Numbered from the stretch's first letter, positions 32,200-41,234 are shown. The stretch: DNA of 64,000 nucleotides from an uncultured Lachnospiraceae bacterium (GCA_934351835.1 CAKRJP010000005.1:62001-126000), one strand, 5' to 3'. Numbers and translations: made by a program. The notes: a model not told the origin generated them from the letters alone.

Positions 32200-33753
32200 T
32201 CACCTTCCCCAATATTTTTTATCGATTGTCCGATACCCCAGTGCCTCTTTCAAATGCAGTTCTCTGATTTCCCTGCTTTCTTCCATATCCGCAATTGTCC
32301 TCGCTACTTTCAATACTTTGTGATAAGTCCTTGCAGTCAGTCCCATCGTTTGAAATGCCTGTCTCATAAGCCTTTCTTCCCCTTCTCCCAGGTGACAGTA
32401 TTTCTCAATTTCTCTGGGATTTAACGTTGCGTTGATCTGTCCCGGTGTTTTCCTGTATCTTCGTTTCTGAATTTCTCTCGCCTGACACACCCGTTTTCTG
32501 ATTTCACTTGAGTTTTCTACTTTCTGTCTGCTGCTTAATGTCTCATATTCCATCCGTGGTGCCTCTATACAGATATCCATCCGATCCAAAAACGGCTGAC
32601 TGATCTTGCTTAAATAATGACTGATCTGCCCCGAAGTACAATTACAACGATTAAGGTTCGGATAATTTCCACACGGGCATGGGTTCATCGCCGCTGTCAG
32701 CATGAAATTCGCCGGGAAGCAATAATTTCCGTGACTTCTCGACAAGTGTATCCTACGCTCTTCCAAAGGCTGTCTTAATACCTCTAACACAGACTTCTGA
32801 AATTCTGTCAGCTCATCTAAAAACAGAACACCCCCATGTGCCATACTGATTTCTCCGGGTAATGGATAGTTCCCACCACCAATCAGTGCTGCTTTCGTGA
32901 CCGTATGGTGCACACTTCGAAACGGTCTTGTCGTGATCAGCGGATGTTTTTCATCCAACATTCCGAGAACACTGTAAATCTTTGTAATTTCGATACTTTC
33001 TTCCAGCGAAAGTGGCGGCAAAATTGATGGAATACGACTTGCGATCATGGATTTACTGCTGCCCGGAGGCCCGATCAATAGCAGATTATGTCCTCCGGCA
33101 ACTGCCACTTCCGCCGCTCTTTTTACAGCTGCCTGTCCTCGGATATCGCTGTAATCAAAAAGATTTCCTATACTCTCATTCATAAACAGACTCGTCTGTT
33201 TCCCTGTGTTTTTACTCTTTTCGATTTTTCCGTTTTTCTTTTCCTCTTTCAAATACTGGCAAATTTCTTTTAAATGACCCACACCTATAATTTCGATCCC
33301 GCTGACCAGTGCTCCTTCCAAAGCATTTTCTTTTGGAATAACACAAGTATGACATCCAATCTCCCTTGCCTTTAAAACGATTGGCAAAACTCCGGATATT
33401 TTCTGCACACTTCCATCCAGCCCCAGTTCTCCTGCAATCATCATACGTTCCAGGTATTCTCCCCGAATTTCTCCCAGCGACGCTAATAATGCCAATGCAA
33501 TTGGGAGATCAAAAGACGCTCCTCTTTTCCTTACGGTTGCCGGCGCAAGATTTACAATCATCTTTCTTGCCGGCAATTCTATACCGGAATTGTGGATCGC
33601 TGTCCGAACTCTCTGTGATGCTTCTTTTACCTCCGAAGACAGATATCCAACCATCTGGAGCATCGGTAGGCCATTACTGATGTCCGCCTCCACACGCACG
33701 GGCATTACCTCCAGACCTGCTAATGCCGCTGATAATACTGTACTATATGCCAT
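32200..33753 (-). CDS. YifB/ComM family Mg-chelatase-like AAA ATPase
   Basis: A 517-residue helicase-like ATPase. ComM in transforming bacteria drives branch migration of integrating DNA. The N-terminal domain starts MAYSTVLSAALAGLEVMPV with a ribosomal S5-like fold (QRVRTAIHNSGIELPARKM); Walker A is LLIGPPGSSKSMIA; Walker B is GVLFLDELTEF; MNPCPCGNYPN holds the conserved Cys set, and SGRISHY-type residues and an Mg-chelatase-like C-terminal domain follow. First gene of the yifB-dprA-topA unit, with a promoter and a 150-base leader upstream. Confidence 0.93.
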   Translation of the reverse strand: MAYSTVLSAALAGLEVMPVRVEADISNGLPMLQMVGYLSSEVKEASQRVRTAIHNSGIELPARKMIVNLAPATVRKRGASFDLPIALALLASLGEIRGEYLERMMIAGELGLDGSVQKISGVLPIVLKAREIGCHTCVIPKENALEGALVSGIEIIGVGHLKEICQYLKEEKKNGKIEKSKNTGKQTSLFMNESIGNLFDYSDIRGQAAVKRAAEVAVAGGHNLLLIGPPGSSKSMIASRIPSILPPLSLEESIEITKIYSVLGMLDEKHPLITTRPFRSVHHTVTKAALIGGGNYPLPGEISMAHGGVLFLDELTEFQKSVLEVLRQPLEERRIHLSRSHGNYCFPANFMLTAAMNPCPCGNYPNLNRCNCTSGQISHYLSKISQPFLDRMDICIEAPRMEYETLSSRQKVENSSEIRKRVCQAREIQKRRYRKTPGQINATLNPREIEKYCHLGEGEERLMRQAFQTMGLTARTYHKVLKVARTIADMEESREIRELHLKEALGYRTIDKKYWGR

Positions 33754-33909
33754 TTACACACTCCTTTTTGTACTTTGCTTTACGCACTTATGCAATTTTA
33801 CAGTTACCTTTTTTACTTTTTTCTGATTGTGTGATATTCGGTCGATATGACCTGATTTCCAGACATTGTTAGAATTAAGAATTTTCGATTTTGTTTGGAA
33901 ATTGAAGTT

Positions 33910-33938
33910 ATTTTAACTCGATTTTTTTGTAATGTCAA
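33910..33938 (-). promoter_or_regulatory. Strong sigma-A promoter for yifB-dprA-topA
   Basis: Minus strand: -35 TTGACA (33938-33933), 17 bases, -10 TAAAAT (33915-33910). The expected transcript has about 150 bases before the ATG at 33753. Apart from a small GGTC/GACC dyad near 33839-33851, I see no riboswitch in it. Confidence 0.75.
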
Positions 33939-33977
33939 CTGTCAAAGATTCATGAATATTTTTCTGTTATCACAGTT

Positions 33978-34595
33978 TCAAAAATATAATTTTAATTTCT
34001 CAATTGCACTTTTTTCAATTCTCGACACGTAAGATCTGGAAATTCCAAGCTGCTCCGCAATCTCACGCTGTGTATATTCCTCTGCATCATATAAACCATA
34101 ACGGAGTTTTAAGACTAACCGTTCTCTTCCGGACAAGACAGATTCCATTCGATAATATAACATCCGTATTTCTTCTTTCAGCACAACTTTTTTGTAGGCT
34201 TCATCATCCACAGATTCAATAATATCAAAAAGTTTGATTTCATTTCCCTCTTTATCCGTCCCAATTGGTTCGTAAAGAGACACTTCCCTGGTCGTTTTCT
34301 TCTTTGCCCGAAAATGCATCAAAATCTCATTTTCAATACATCTTGCCGCATAAGTTCCCAGACGCACACTTTTCTCCGGGTTAAAGGTAACTACTGCTTT
34401 AATCAGTCCGATTGTTCCGATTGACAGGAGATCTTCCGCGTCCTCCTGTGAAGACTGATACTTTTTGACAATGTGTGCTACCAACCGTAGATTCCGTTCA
34501 ATCAAAACGTGCTTTGCCTCAAGATCGCCTTCCGTATATTTCTGTAAATATTCTCGTTCTTCCAAAGCCGTAAGTGGTTGAGGAAATGACTTCAA
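33978..34595 (-). CDS. sigK: RNA polymerase sporulation sigma factor SigK, pro-less form
   Basis: Late mother-cell sigma factor, 205 residues from a TTG start. The product opens MKSFPQPLTALEEREYL; region 2 has NLRLVAHIVKKY, DLLSIGTIGLIKAV and ATYAARCIENEILMHF-like sequence (here GTYAARCIENEIL); region 4 ends ISRSYVSRIEKSAIEK. An in-frame ATG at 34661 would add 22 residues, but it has no ribosome site and lies upstream of a SigK-type promoter at 34624-34652. The TTG at 34595 has AGAGG eight bases ahead. Bacillus SigK carries a 20-residue pro-sequence; Clostridioides difficile SigK has none, and this gene fits the latter. No skin-like element interrupts it. Confidence 0.9.
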   Translation of the reverse strand: MKSFPQPLTALEEREYLQKYTEGDLEAKHVLIERNLRLVAHIVKKYQSSQEDAEDLLSIGTIGLIKAVVTFNPEKSVRLGTYAARCIENEILMHFRAKKKTTREVSLYEPIGTDKEGNEIKLFDIIESVDDEAYKKVVLKEEIRMLYYRMESVLSGRERLVLKLRYGLYDAEEYTQREIAEQLGISRSYVSRIEKSAIEKLKLYF

Positions 34596-34623
34596 AAAAA
34601 GCACCTCTTGAGGGTATTTGATA

Positions 34624-34652
34624 TAATGTATGATATCTGCCCCTCTTTGGTG
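34624..34652 (-). promoter_or_regulatory. SigK-type promoter for sigK
   Basis: Minus strand: CACC (34652-34649), 16 bases, CATACATTA (34632-34624). This matches the SigK form mACm-16-CATAnnnTA exactly, and CATACATT also fits the SigE -10. The start point would be about 22 bases ahead of the TTG at 34595. It suggests self-activation. Confidence 0.6.
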
Positions 34653-34671
34653 CTTTTCCATATATTCTTTT

Positions 34672-35904
34672 TTAATCTTCCGATCTGCGCAGGATATCGT
34701 ACACTTCAGGCGTACCGCCTTCTACTTCTACATATAATACCTGTTTTGGATGCGGAGCATTTTCCATCTCATTGCCCTCTTCATCCAAAATTCTCTTGAC
34801 TACAATAGGAATGTTATCCCCATTTGGTTTCATAATTTCAATTGTTTCTCCCACGGAGAACTTGTTTCTCTGCTCGATTCTGCACATTCCATCCTTCAAC
34901 TCTCCGACAATGCCAAGATATGTGTACTCTCTCACATAAGTATTGCTATCGTAAATCTGACTCTCCTCACTAGGCTTTCCAAAATAAAATCCGGTTGTAA
35001 ACTGCCGATAAGTGCAATTTGAAATCTGATCCAGATACCAAGGCATATTCTTACGATATTCTTTCGGATCTTCCAGATAATCATCAATCGCTTTTCGGTA
35101 AGTTCTGGCTACCGTTGCAACATACAATGCCGTTTTCATACGTCCTTCGATTTTAAAGCTGTCGATTCCCGCATCGATCATCTCCGGAATATGCTCAATC
35201 ATACACAGATCCTTAGAGTTGAAAATGTAAGTGCCTCTTTCATTTTCATAAACCGGCATATACTCGCCTGGTCTTGTCTCTTCCACAACTGCATATTTCC
35301 AGCGGCAAGGATGAGTACAGGCTCCCTGGTTCGCATCTCTTCCCGTAAAATAATTACTGAGCAGGCAGCGTCCTGAATAGGAAATACACATTGCCCCGTG
35401 AATAAAACTCTCAATCTCCATCTCCTCCGGGATATGTGCACGAATTTCTTTGATTTCTTTTAAAGATAGTTCTCTCGCAGAAACCACTCGTTTCGCGCCT
35501 AAATCCCACCAGAACTGATAGGTTCCATAGTTGGTATTATTTGCCTGGGTACTCACATGGCGTTCAATCTCCGGGCAAATCTCTTTTGCCATCATAAAGA
35601 TTGCCGGATCAGCAATGATCAATGCATCCGGTCCTAACTCTTTTAATTCTTTAAGATACTCACGCACCCCTTCCAGATCATCATTATGTGCAAGAATATT
35701 GACTGTCACATGGACTCTCACGCCATGTTCATGTGCAAATTCAATCCCTGCTCTCATGTCTTCTTTTGAGAAGTTCTTTGCTTTCGCACGAAGTCCAAAT
35801 ACTTCTCCACCTATATAGACTGCGTCTGCGCCAAACACGACTGCTGTCTTCAACACTTCTAAACTACTGGCTGGAATTAATAATTCCGGACGTCTGTTTT
35901 TCAT
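34672..35904 (-). CDS. trhP: Peptidase U32 family protein, TrhP-type tRNA hydroxylase
   Basis: Members of this clade (YegQ/YrrN/YrrO) hydroxylate U34 of tRNA to ho5U, using prephenate-dependent chemistry, rather than acting as proteases. It has 410 residues starting RRPELLIPASSLEVLKTAV. The U32 signature is ESFIHGAMCISYSGRCLLS, followed by ACTHPCRWKY, both Cys-rich as expected for the iron-sulfur site. DVFGADAVYIGGEVFGLRA-type N-terminal residues fit the TIM barrel. It lies 11 bases after trmR, whose product methylates ho5U, which supports the tRNA role. Confidence 0.88.
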   Translation of the reverse strand: MKNRRPELLIPASSLEVLKTAVVFGADAVYIGGEVFGLRAKAKNFSKEDMRAGIEFAHEHGVRVHVTVNILAHNDDLEGVREYLKELKELGPDALIIADPAIFMMAKEICPEIERHVSTQANNTNYGTYQFWWDLGAKRVVSARELSLKEIKEIRAHIPEEMEIESFIHGAMCISYSGRCLLSNYFTGRDANQGACTHPCRWKYAVVEETRPGEYMPVYENERGTYIFNSKDLCMIEHIPEMIDAGIDSFKIEGRMKTALYVATVARTYRKAIDDYLEDPKEYRKNMPWYLDQISNCTYRQFTTGFYFGKPSEESQIYDSNTYVREYTYLGIVGELKDGMCRIEQRNKFSVGETIEIMKPNGDNIPIVVKRILDEEGNEMENAPHPKQVLYVEVEGGTPEVYDILRRSED

Positions 35905-35915
35905 CGTTCTTCTCC

Positions 35916-36563
35916 TTACTGACTCTTTTTGACACTCAGTGCCACTCCGTCTCCAAGTGGCAAAATAGATGTCTGTAACATATCATTGTGTTTTAATTCA
36001 TATAAATACTCTCTCATACGGCTATGGATTGTCCGGTTTCTTCGCTCCACCGCAAAACGCGACTCTATGATGTCGCCATCCTGCAGCACATTGTCCGACA
36101 CCAATACTCCTTCCGGTCCCAAAAGCCTAAGTGTTTCTGGCATATAATGGATATATTGTCCCTTGGCCGCATCCATAAATATCATATCATACGACTCCTC
36201 CAGTGACCGCATCACTTCCAGTGCATCACCCTCTATCAGCGTAATGCAGGATTCTTTGCCCGCACGTTTAAAGTTCTCACGAGCGATGGGAATCCGTTTC
36301 TCGTATTTTTCTATAGTCGTAATATGCGCCCCTTCCGGCATATATTCGCTCATAAGGATTGCCGAAAATCCCACGGCCGTTCCTACTTCCAGAATCTTCA
36401 TCGGTTTCTTCATCAAAAGCAAAACTTTCAAAAAACTTTGCGTTTCTTTACGGATGATTGGGACATAATTTTCCAGTGCTTCCTGCTCAACAGTCTCTAT
36501 GATATCACTCTCCGGTACTTCCAGAGAATGTATATATGTCACCATTCTTTCGTCTACTATCAT
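35916..36563 (-). CDS. trmR: tRNA 5-hydroxyuridine methyltransferase TrmR (YrrM-like)
   Basis: Class I SAM O-methyltransferase family 3, 215 residues. In Bacillus the orthologue YrrM turns ho5U34 into mo5U34. Motif I is MKILEVGTAVGFSAILM; the acidic motif II is ITTIEKYEKRIPIARENF; motif for metal and substrate binding is DMIFMDAAKGQYIHYM, followed by LVSDNVLQDG. It is co-transcribed with trhP just downstream, matching the two-step pathway. A generic catechol-type O-methyltransferase cannot be excluded by sequence alone. Confidence 0.87.
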   Translation of the reverse strand: MIVDERMVTYIHSLEVPESDIIETVEQEALENYVPIIRKETQSFLKVLLLMKKPMKILEVGTAVGFSAILMSEYMPEGAHITTIEKYEKRIPIARENFKRAGKESCITLIEGDALEVMRSLEESYDMIFMDAAKGQYIHYMPETLRLLGPEGVLVSDNVLQDGDIIESRFAVERRNRTIHSRMREYLYELKHNDMLQTSILPLGDGVALSVKKSQ

Positions 36564-36597
36564 ACGGTTCCTCCGTTTTCAGTATCTATACATAACG

Positions 36598-36632
36598 CAG
36601 GACGTAGCAATCTTTCTAAATACTACGTCCTG
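36598..36632 (-). terminator. Hairpin after rnj
   Basis: 10-bp perfect stem, arms 36598-36607 and 36623-36632, 15-base loop. No T run follows on the minus strand, so it may stabilise the rnj 3' end instead of terminating. Confidence 0.45.
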
Positions 36633-36657
36633 TTGTTGTCTTATTATTGTTCTGCGA

Positions 36658-38325
36658 TTACACATCCATAATAATTGGAAGTATCATCGGTTTTCTCTTT
36701 GTCTTTCTCCAGATATACTCATTCAAAGTGTCTCGAATGACCATCTTAATCTTGCTCCAATCCGCATTTCTCTGATTCATCAAAGTCTGCTCAACAGCCT
36801 CCGTCAAAAGATGTCTGGCTTCATCCATCATCTCCTCAGATTCTCTGACATAGACAAATCCTCTGGAAACAATATCCGGTCCTGCCAAAAGCTGGTTCGT
36901 TCCCTTCTCAAGAGTCAGCACAACAATCATAATACCATCCTGTGCCAAATGCTGTCTGTCACGGAGTACGATATTTCCGACATCTCCAACTCCAAGTCCA
37001 TCAACCAGAATCTCTCCGGTGTGAACTTTATCCACAACTTTTGCCTCTTTATCACTAATCTCCAGCACATCTCCTGAATTGATCATAAAAATGTTTTCTT
37101 TCGGAATACCCAAAGATGCTGCGATTCCTGCATTTGCTTTACGATGACGGTATTCGCCATGCACCGGTATTGCGTATTTTGGTTTTACTAAAGAGTAAAT
37201 AAGTTTTAACTCTTCCTGGCAGGCATGACCTGATACATGCGCATCCTGAAAAATAACGTGTGCACCCTTTGCAGATAATTCATTAATAACACGGGATACT
37301 GATTTTTCATTTCCAGGGATTGGATTAGAACTGAAAATAACAGTATCTCCAGGCATAATCGTAACTTTCTTATGAATATCTGCTGCCATACGCGACAATG
37401 CCGCCATAGATTCACCCTGGCTTCCGGTAGTGATAAGTACCGTCTTCTCCGGTGGATAATTCTTCATCTGATCAATTTCTATCAATGTATGCTCCGGTAC
37501 CTGCAGATACCCCAGTTCCTGTGCAACCTGAATAATATTGACCATACTACGTCCCTCTACTACAACCTTACGGTCATATTTACAGGCTGAATTGATAATC
37601 TGCTGCACACGGTCTACATTCGATGCAAATGTAGCAATAATAATTCTCGTCTTCTGATACTCTGCAAAGAAATGGTCAAACGTAGTTCCTACTGTACGCT
37701 CTGACTGCGTAAATCCTTTTCTCTCTGCATTTGTACTGTCAGACATAAGTGCCAGTACACCTTTCTTACCAATCTCTGCAAAACGCTGTAAATCAATGGC
37801 ATCTCCAAATACAGGAGTATAATCCACTTTAAAATCTCCGGTGTGGACTACAATGCCTGCCGGCGAATAGATTGCCAGCGCTGCCGCATCCTGAATACTG
37901 TGATTTGTCTTGATAAATTCAATCCTAAACTGTCCAAGATTGATAGACTGACCATATTTCACAACCTTTCTGCGAGTAGAACGCATCATATTGTGCTCTG
38001 TCAGTTTCCGTTCAATAATACCCATTGTAAGTTTTGTTGCATAGATTGGAATATTAATCTCACGCAGTACATATGACAATGCTCCGATATGATCCTCATG
38101 TCCATGCGTGATCACAAAACCTTTTACTTTGTCGATATTATCTTTCAAATAGGTAATATCCGGGATTACCAGATCAATTCCCAACATGTCGTCCTCCGGG
38201 AATGCCAGACCGCAATCCACCACAATAATACTGTCTTCATATTCAAAGGCAGTAATGTTCATTCCGATCTTTTCCAATCCTCCGAGCGGAATGATACGCA
38301 ATTTCCCAATATTCTCTTTTTTCAA
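36658..38325 (-). CDS. rnj: Ribonuclease J
   Basis: Beta-CASP ribonuclease with 5'-3' exo- and endonuclease activity, central to mRNA decay in Firmicutes. It has 555 residues. The zinc motif HGHEDHIGALSYVL is near residues 75-88; further ligands lie in HSIQDAAAL and VHTGDFKVDYTP; the beta-CASP domain holds SDSTNAERKGFTQSE and ATFASNVDRVQQI, and PVHGEYRH completes the site. The C-terminal domain follows to the end. It starts two bases past the Fur-family gene stop, in one transcript. Confidence 0.95.
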   Translation of the reverse strand: MKKENIGKLRIIPLGGLEKIGMNITAFEYEDSIIVVDCGLAFPEDDMLGIDLVIPDITYLKDNIDKVKGFVITHGHEDHIGALSYVLREINIPIYATKLTMGIIERKLTEHNMMRSTRRKVVKYGQSINLGQFRIEFIKTNHSIQDAAALAIYSPAGIVVHTGDFKVDYTPVFGDAIDLQRFAEIGKKGVLALMSDSTNAERKGFTQSERTVGTTFDHFFAEYQKTRIIIATFASNVDRVQQIINSACKYDRKVVVEGRSMVNIIQVAQELGYLQVPEHTLIEIDQMKNYPPEKTVLITTGSQGESMAALSRMAADIHKKVTIMPGDTVIFSSNPIPGNEKSVSRVINELSAKGAHVIFQDAHVSGHACQEELKLIYSLVKPKYAIPVHGEYRHRKANAGIAASLGIPKENIFMINSGDVLEISDKEAKVVDKVHTGEILVDGLGVGDVGNIVLRDRQHLAQDGIMIVVLTLEKGTNQLLAGPDIVSRGFVYVRESEEMMDEARHLLTEAVEQTLMNQRNADWSKIKMVIRDTLNEYIWRKTKRKPMILPIIMDV

Positions 38326-38327
38326 TT

Positions 38328-38813
38328 CTACACCTCCGCGTGCTCATCCGTACTTTCTATTCCCTTTTCTCGGCACTCTTTGCATTGTCCGTAGAATTTT
38401 AATTCGTGGTTCAGCACGTGAAATCCCGTCTCTTCTTCAATATGCGTCTCTAATTCGTCCAGAAGATCTGCTTTAAACGAGAAAATCTTTCCACATGTCT
38501 TACATATCAAATGGTGATGATGATGTCTTCCGCCTTCTCCGTCAAATGATTCACTGATCTCATAGCGCAGGCATCCATCATCAAGATTGATACAATCCAC
38601 CAATTGCATTTCTAATAACAACTGCACAGTCCGATAAATGGTTGCTAACCCAATATCAGGGTAGTCTTCTTTTACTAATTCATAAATATCTTCTGCAGTC
38701 ATGTGGCTCTCACGATGTTCTGCAAGTACCTCTAAAACAAGGAGTCTCTGATTAGTAACTTTCAACCCCTTTTTTTTCAGCATTTCTTTAAACATTTCCT
38801 TACTTATAGCCAT
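38328..38813 (-). CDS. Fur-family metalloregulator
   Basis: A 161-residue winged-helix repressor. The DNA-binding domain has KVTNQRLLVLEVLAE, HMTAEDIYELV and IGLATIYRTVQLL. The regulatory site has GGRHHHHHLICKTCGKIF and later FYGQCKECREK, giving the two CxxC motifs of the structural zinc. Whether it senses iron (Fur), peroxide (PerR) or zinc (Zur) is not decided; the His run is typical of Fur. It sits in the same run as rnj and DUF1292, ahead of rnj by two bases. Confidence 0.88.
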   Translation of the reverse strand: MAISKEMFKEMLKKKGLKVTNQRLLVLEVLAEHRESHMTAEDIYELVKEDYPDIGLATIYRTVQLLLEMQLVDCINLDDGCLRYEISESFDGEGGRHHHHHLICKTCGKIFSFKADLLDELETHIEEETGFHVLNHELKFYGQCKECREKGIESTDEHAEV

Positions 38814-38822
38814 ATTACAAAA

Positions 38823-39083
38823 CTACCTTTCAATATCTACATCCTCAAGTAACTCCTCAAATACTTTTAATATGGCTGCAAGTTCTACGTCATCGTCCAC
38901 GATTTGATAAACGCTATCTGTCGCAGATTCATCCGCCGTATCCTTCAGTATCATACATTCCGCATCATCTTCTTCGGAATCTGTCACCAGAATGTAATTC
39001 ACTCCATTGACCTTGGTCTGTTCCAACACAAAGAAATCTACTTCTTCCTGAAATTCGTCAGACATAAATTTGATTTTTTCCAT
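38823..39083 (-). CDS. DUF1292 family protein (YrzB-like)
   Basis: An 86-residue acidic protein. The family core is seen in FFVLEQTKVNGVNYILVTDSEEDD and in CMILKDTADES, a short beta fold, and the C-terminus is Glu/Asp-rich. The ruvX-DUF1292 neighbourhood (ireB, ruvX, yrzB) is typical of Firmicutes. Function is unknown. Confidence 0.85.
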   Translation of the reverse strand: MEKIKFMSDEFQEEVDFFVLEQTKVNGVNYILVTDSEEDDAECMILKDTADESATDSVYQIVDDDVELAAILKVFEELLEDVDIER

Positions 39084-39110
39084 TGTATTCCCAATTCCCC
39101 CGATACATTT

Positions 39111-39539
39111 TTATTTGTTAAAATGAATCGAATCTAAATATCCCTGTAATATAAAGACAGCCGCAATCTTATCAATATATTTCTTACGATCTTCACGTCT
39201 TACTTTATTTTCGATCAACGTCCGTTCTGCTTCTACTGTGGTCAGACGTTCATCCCACATCACAACCTTCAGGCCGGTCCGACGTTCTAACATCTGTCCA
39301 AATTCTATAGATTTTTCCGCTCGATTCCCGATATCATTGTTCATATGCTTCGGAAGTCCAAGAACAATTTGCTCCACCTCATACTCTCCGATCAGTTCTT
39401 CGATTCTTGCACAGGTCTTGCGCAACTTGTTCTCGTCCTTTCTGCATATAGTCTCAATCGCCTGAGCTGTAATACCCAGGGGATCACTGATTGCTACACC
39501 TACGGTCTTGGAACCGTAATCTAAACCCATAATCCTCAT
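39111..39539 (-). CDS. ruvX: Holliday junction resolvase-like RuvX (YqgF)
   Basis: RNase H-fold nuclease, 142 residues, implicated in junction resolution and in pre-16S rRNA 5' end maturation. It starts MRIMGLDYGSKTVGVAISD, with the first catalytic Asp in GLDYGS; QIVLGLPKHMNNDIG and VMWDERLTTVEAERTL are the other conserved blocks, and KKYIDKIAAVFILQGYLD ends the domain. The ATG at 39539 gives the normal family length; a GTG five codons upstream has no advantage. It follows ireB by five bases. Confidence 0.93.
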   Translation of the reverse strand: MRIMGLDYGSKTVGVAISDPLGITAQAIETICRKDENKLRKTCARIEELIGEYEVEQIVLGLPKHMNNDIGNRAEKSIEFGQMLERRTGLKVVMWDERLTTVEAERTLIENKVRREDRKKYIDKIAAVFILQGYLDSIHFNK

Positions 39540-39544
39540 GAATA

Positions 39545-39808
39545 TTATACCCACTTATTATGCTCAATATACGTCTTGAGCATCTCCTCTACCAATTCAT
39601 CTCGCTCCATCTTGCTAATCAGACTTCTCGCTCCGTTATGACTGGTAATATAGGTCGGATCTCCTGACATAATATATCCGACAATCTGATTCACCGGGTT
39701 ATACCCCTTCTCACTTAATGCCTTATACACGATCTCAAGGATGTCCTTCGCCTGAATCTGCGGACCGCTTTCAACCTGGAAAAACTGGGTGCTGCTTAAA
39801 TCCTTCAT
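39545..39808 (-). CDS. ireB: IreB family regulatory phosphoprotein
   Basis: A small protein that is phosphorylated by the PASTA kinase IreK in enterococci and affects cell-wall stress resistance. It has 87 residues from ATG 39808: MKDLSSTQFFQVESG, with a Thr at position 7 in the region that is phosphorylated in the enterococcal protein. The conserved core is YKALSEKGYNPVNQIVGYI and SGDPTYITSHNGARSLI. AGGAGG is 11 bases ahead of this ATG; an earlier GTG is too close to it. No PASTA kinase is in the window. Confidence 0.93.
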   Translation of the reverse strand: MKDLSSTQFFQVESGPQIQAKDILEIVYKALSEKGYNPVNQIVGYIMSGDPTYITSHNGARSLISKMERDELVEEMLKTYIEHNKWV

Positions 39809-39866
39809 ATTATTCACATCCTCCTAAAATACTTCTTTTTTATTCTACTCCATTGCAAATAAAAAT

Positions 39867-41195
39867 TCAATCTATTATTTGTGAGTGATTTTCAATTTCT
39901 ACATTTATCAACTTATTTGTCATTTTTTCCGGCAATTTACAGCCAATTTTCACATATTCTCTGGTGTGTCCGACTTGCCAGAGTTCTCCGTCATGCTCGA
40001 TTTCTTCTTCAATCAAGACTTCCTGCGTCGTTCTGATCAGCCGGTCTTCGTACTGTTTCTTTTTAATCTTTCCAAGTTCGATAAGTTCATTGCTTCTGAT
40101 CGTCTTAATCTGATCAGGTACTTGATCAGACATATCGGCGGCCACTGTTCCCTCACGTTTGGAATATTTAAAAATATGCGTTTCATAGAAATCCACTTTG
40201 TCTACAAATGCTTTCGACTCCGCGAATTCCTCTTCAGTCTCTCCCGGGAAACCTACGATTACATCCGTTGTCAATGCCGGATTCTCAAAATATTTTCTTA
40301 AGAGCTCACATTTTTCATAATATTCTTCCGCCGTATATTTGCGATTCATTCTCTTTAAGGTCGCATTACAGCCACTCTGCAACGATAAGTGAAAATGTGG
40401 ACACATCTTTTTCATAGAAGCCAGCTCTTTCGCAAATTCTTCCGTAATAATTCTTGGTTCCAATGAGCCTAACCGAATACGTTCAATTCCCTCAACCTCA
40501 TGAATATTCTTAATAAGAGAAAGCAGATTGTCTTCCATGTCGATTCCATAAGAACTCAGATGGATCCCTGTCAGGACAACCTCTTTATAGCCATTTTCCG
40601 CAAGTTTTCTGACCTCATCCACAACATGTGCACGCTCTCTGCTTCGCACACGCCCTCTGGCATAAGGGATAATGCAGTAAGAGCAGAACTGGTTACAGCC
40701 ATCTTGTACTTTGATATACGCCCTGGTGTGTTCAACCGTCTGAGAAAGTGATAATTCTTCATATTCTTTCGTATGATTGATATCAATCAACTCGGTCTGT
40801 ATAGATTTCTCAGTCTGCTCGTCATTCTTCGCAATCGGTTTCTTTTGATCGCCGATATTTTCTTCATACTCTGCCAGAATCTCCACAATATCTTTCTTAC
40901 GGTTATTTCCAACTACAATATCAATACTCTCGTCCACCTGATCCTTCATCGCCTGCACATAACATCCACACGCTACCACTATAGCCTCCGGATTCATTTT
41001 CTTTGCACGATGTAACATCTGGCGTGATTTACGGTCTGCCATATTAGTCACTGTACATGTGTTGATAATATAAATATCTGCTCCTTCTTTGAACGGAACA
41101 ATTTCATATCCATGATTTTCTAGCATTTCCTGCATAGCTTCTGTCTCATATGCATTTACCTTACATCCAAGATTATGTAACGCAACTTTTTTCAT
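39867..41195 (-). CDS. mtaB: tRNA t6A37 methylthiotransferase MtaB
   Basis: Radical-SAM enzyme that adds a methylthio group to t6A37 of tRNAs reading ANN codons. It has 442 residues. The N-terminal domain has three cluster Cys in HNLGCKVNAYE, NTCTVTNMADRKS and VACGCYVQA; the radical-SAM motif is DGCNQFCSYCIIPYARG; SLQSGCNATLKRMNRKY and VGFPGETEEEF follow, and a TRAM domain closes the protein. The VALHNLGCKVN opening is typical of MtaB, not MiaB or RimO. Confidence 0.95.
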   Translation of the reverse strand: MKKVALHNLGCKVNAYETEAMQEMLENHGYEIVPFKEGADIYIINTCTVTNMADRKSRQMLHRAKKMNPEAIVVACGCYVQAMKDQVDESIDIVVGNNRKKDIVEILAEYEENIGDQKKPIAKNDEQTEKSIQTELIDINHTKEYEELSLSQTVEHTRAYIKVQDGCNQFCSYCIIPYARGRVRSRERAHVVDEVRKLAENGYKEVVLTGIHLSSYGIDMEDNLLSLIKNIHEVEGIERIRLGSLEPRIITEEFAKELASMKKMCPHFHLSLQSGCNATLKRMNRKYTAEEYYEKCELLRKYFENPALTTDVIVGFPGETEEEFAESKAFVDKVDFYETHIFKYSKREGTVAADMSDQVPDQIKTIRSNELIELGKIKKKQYEDRLIRTTQEVLIEEEIEHDGELWQVGHTREYVKIGCKLPEKMTNKLINVEIENHSQIID

Positions 41196-41234
41196 AATTA
41201 TGTTAGTCTCCTTTTTATACTGGATAATTATTCC

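Noticed and set aside
33754..33909. Structured RNA in the long leader of yifB-dprA-topA
   Set aside because: Only a small GGTC/GACC dyad was found; no known riboswitch pattern.
34596..34661. N-terminal extension of SigK from ATG 34661
   Set aside because: No ribosome site, and a promoter-like element lies within it; the TTG at 34595 fits the mature SigK start.
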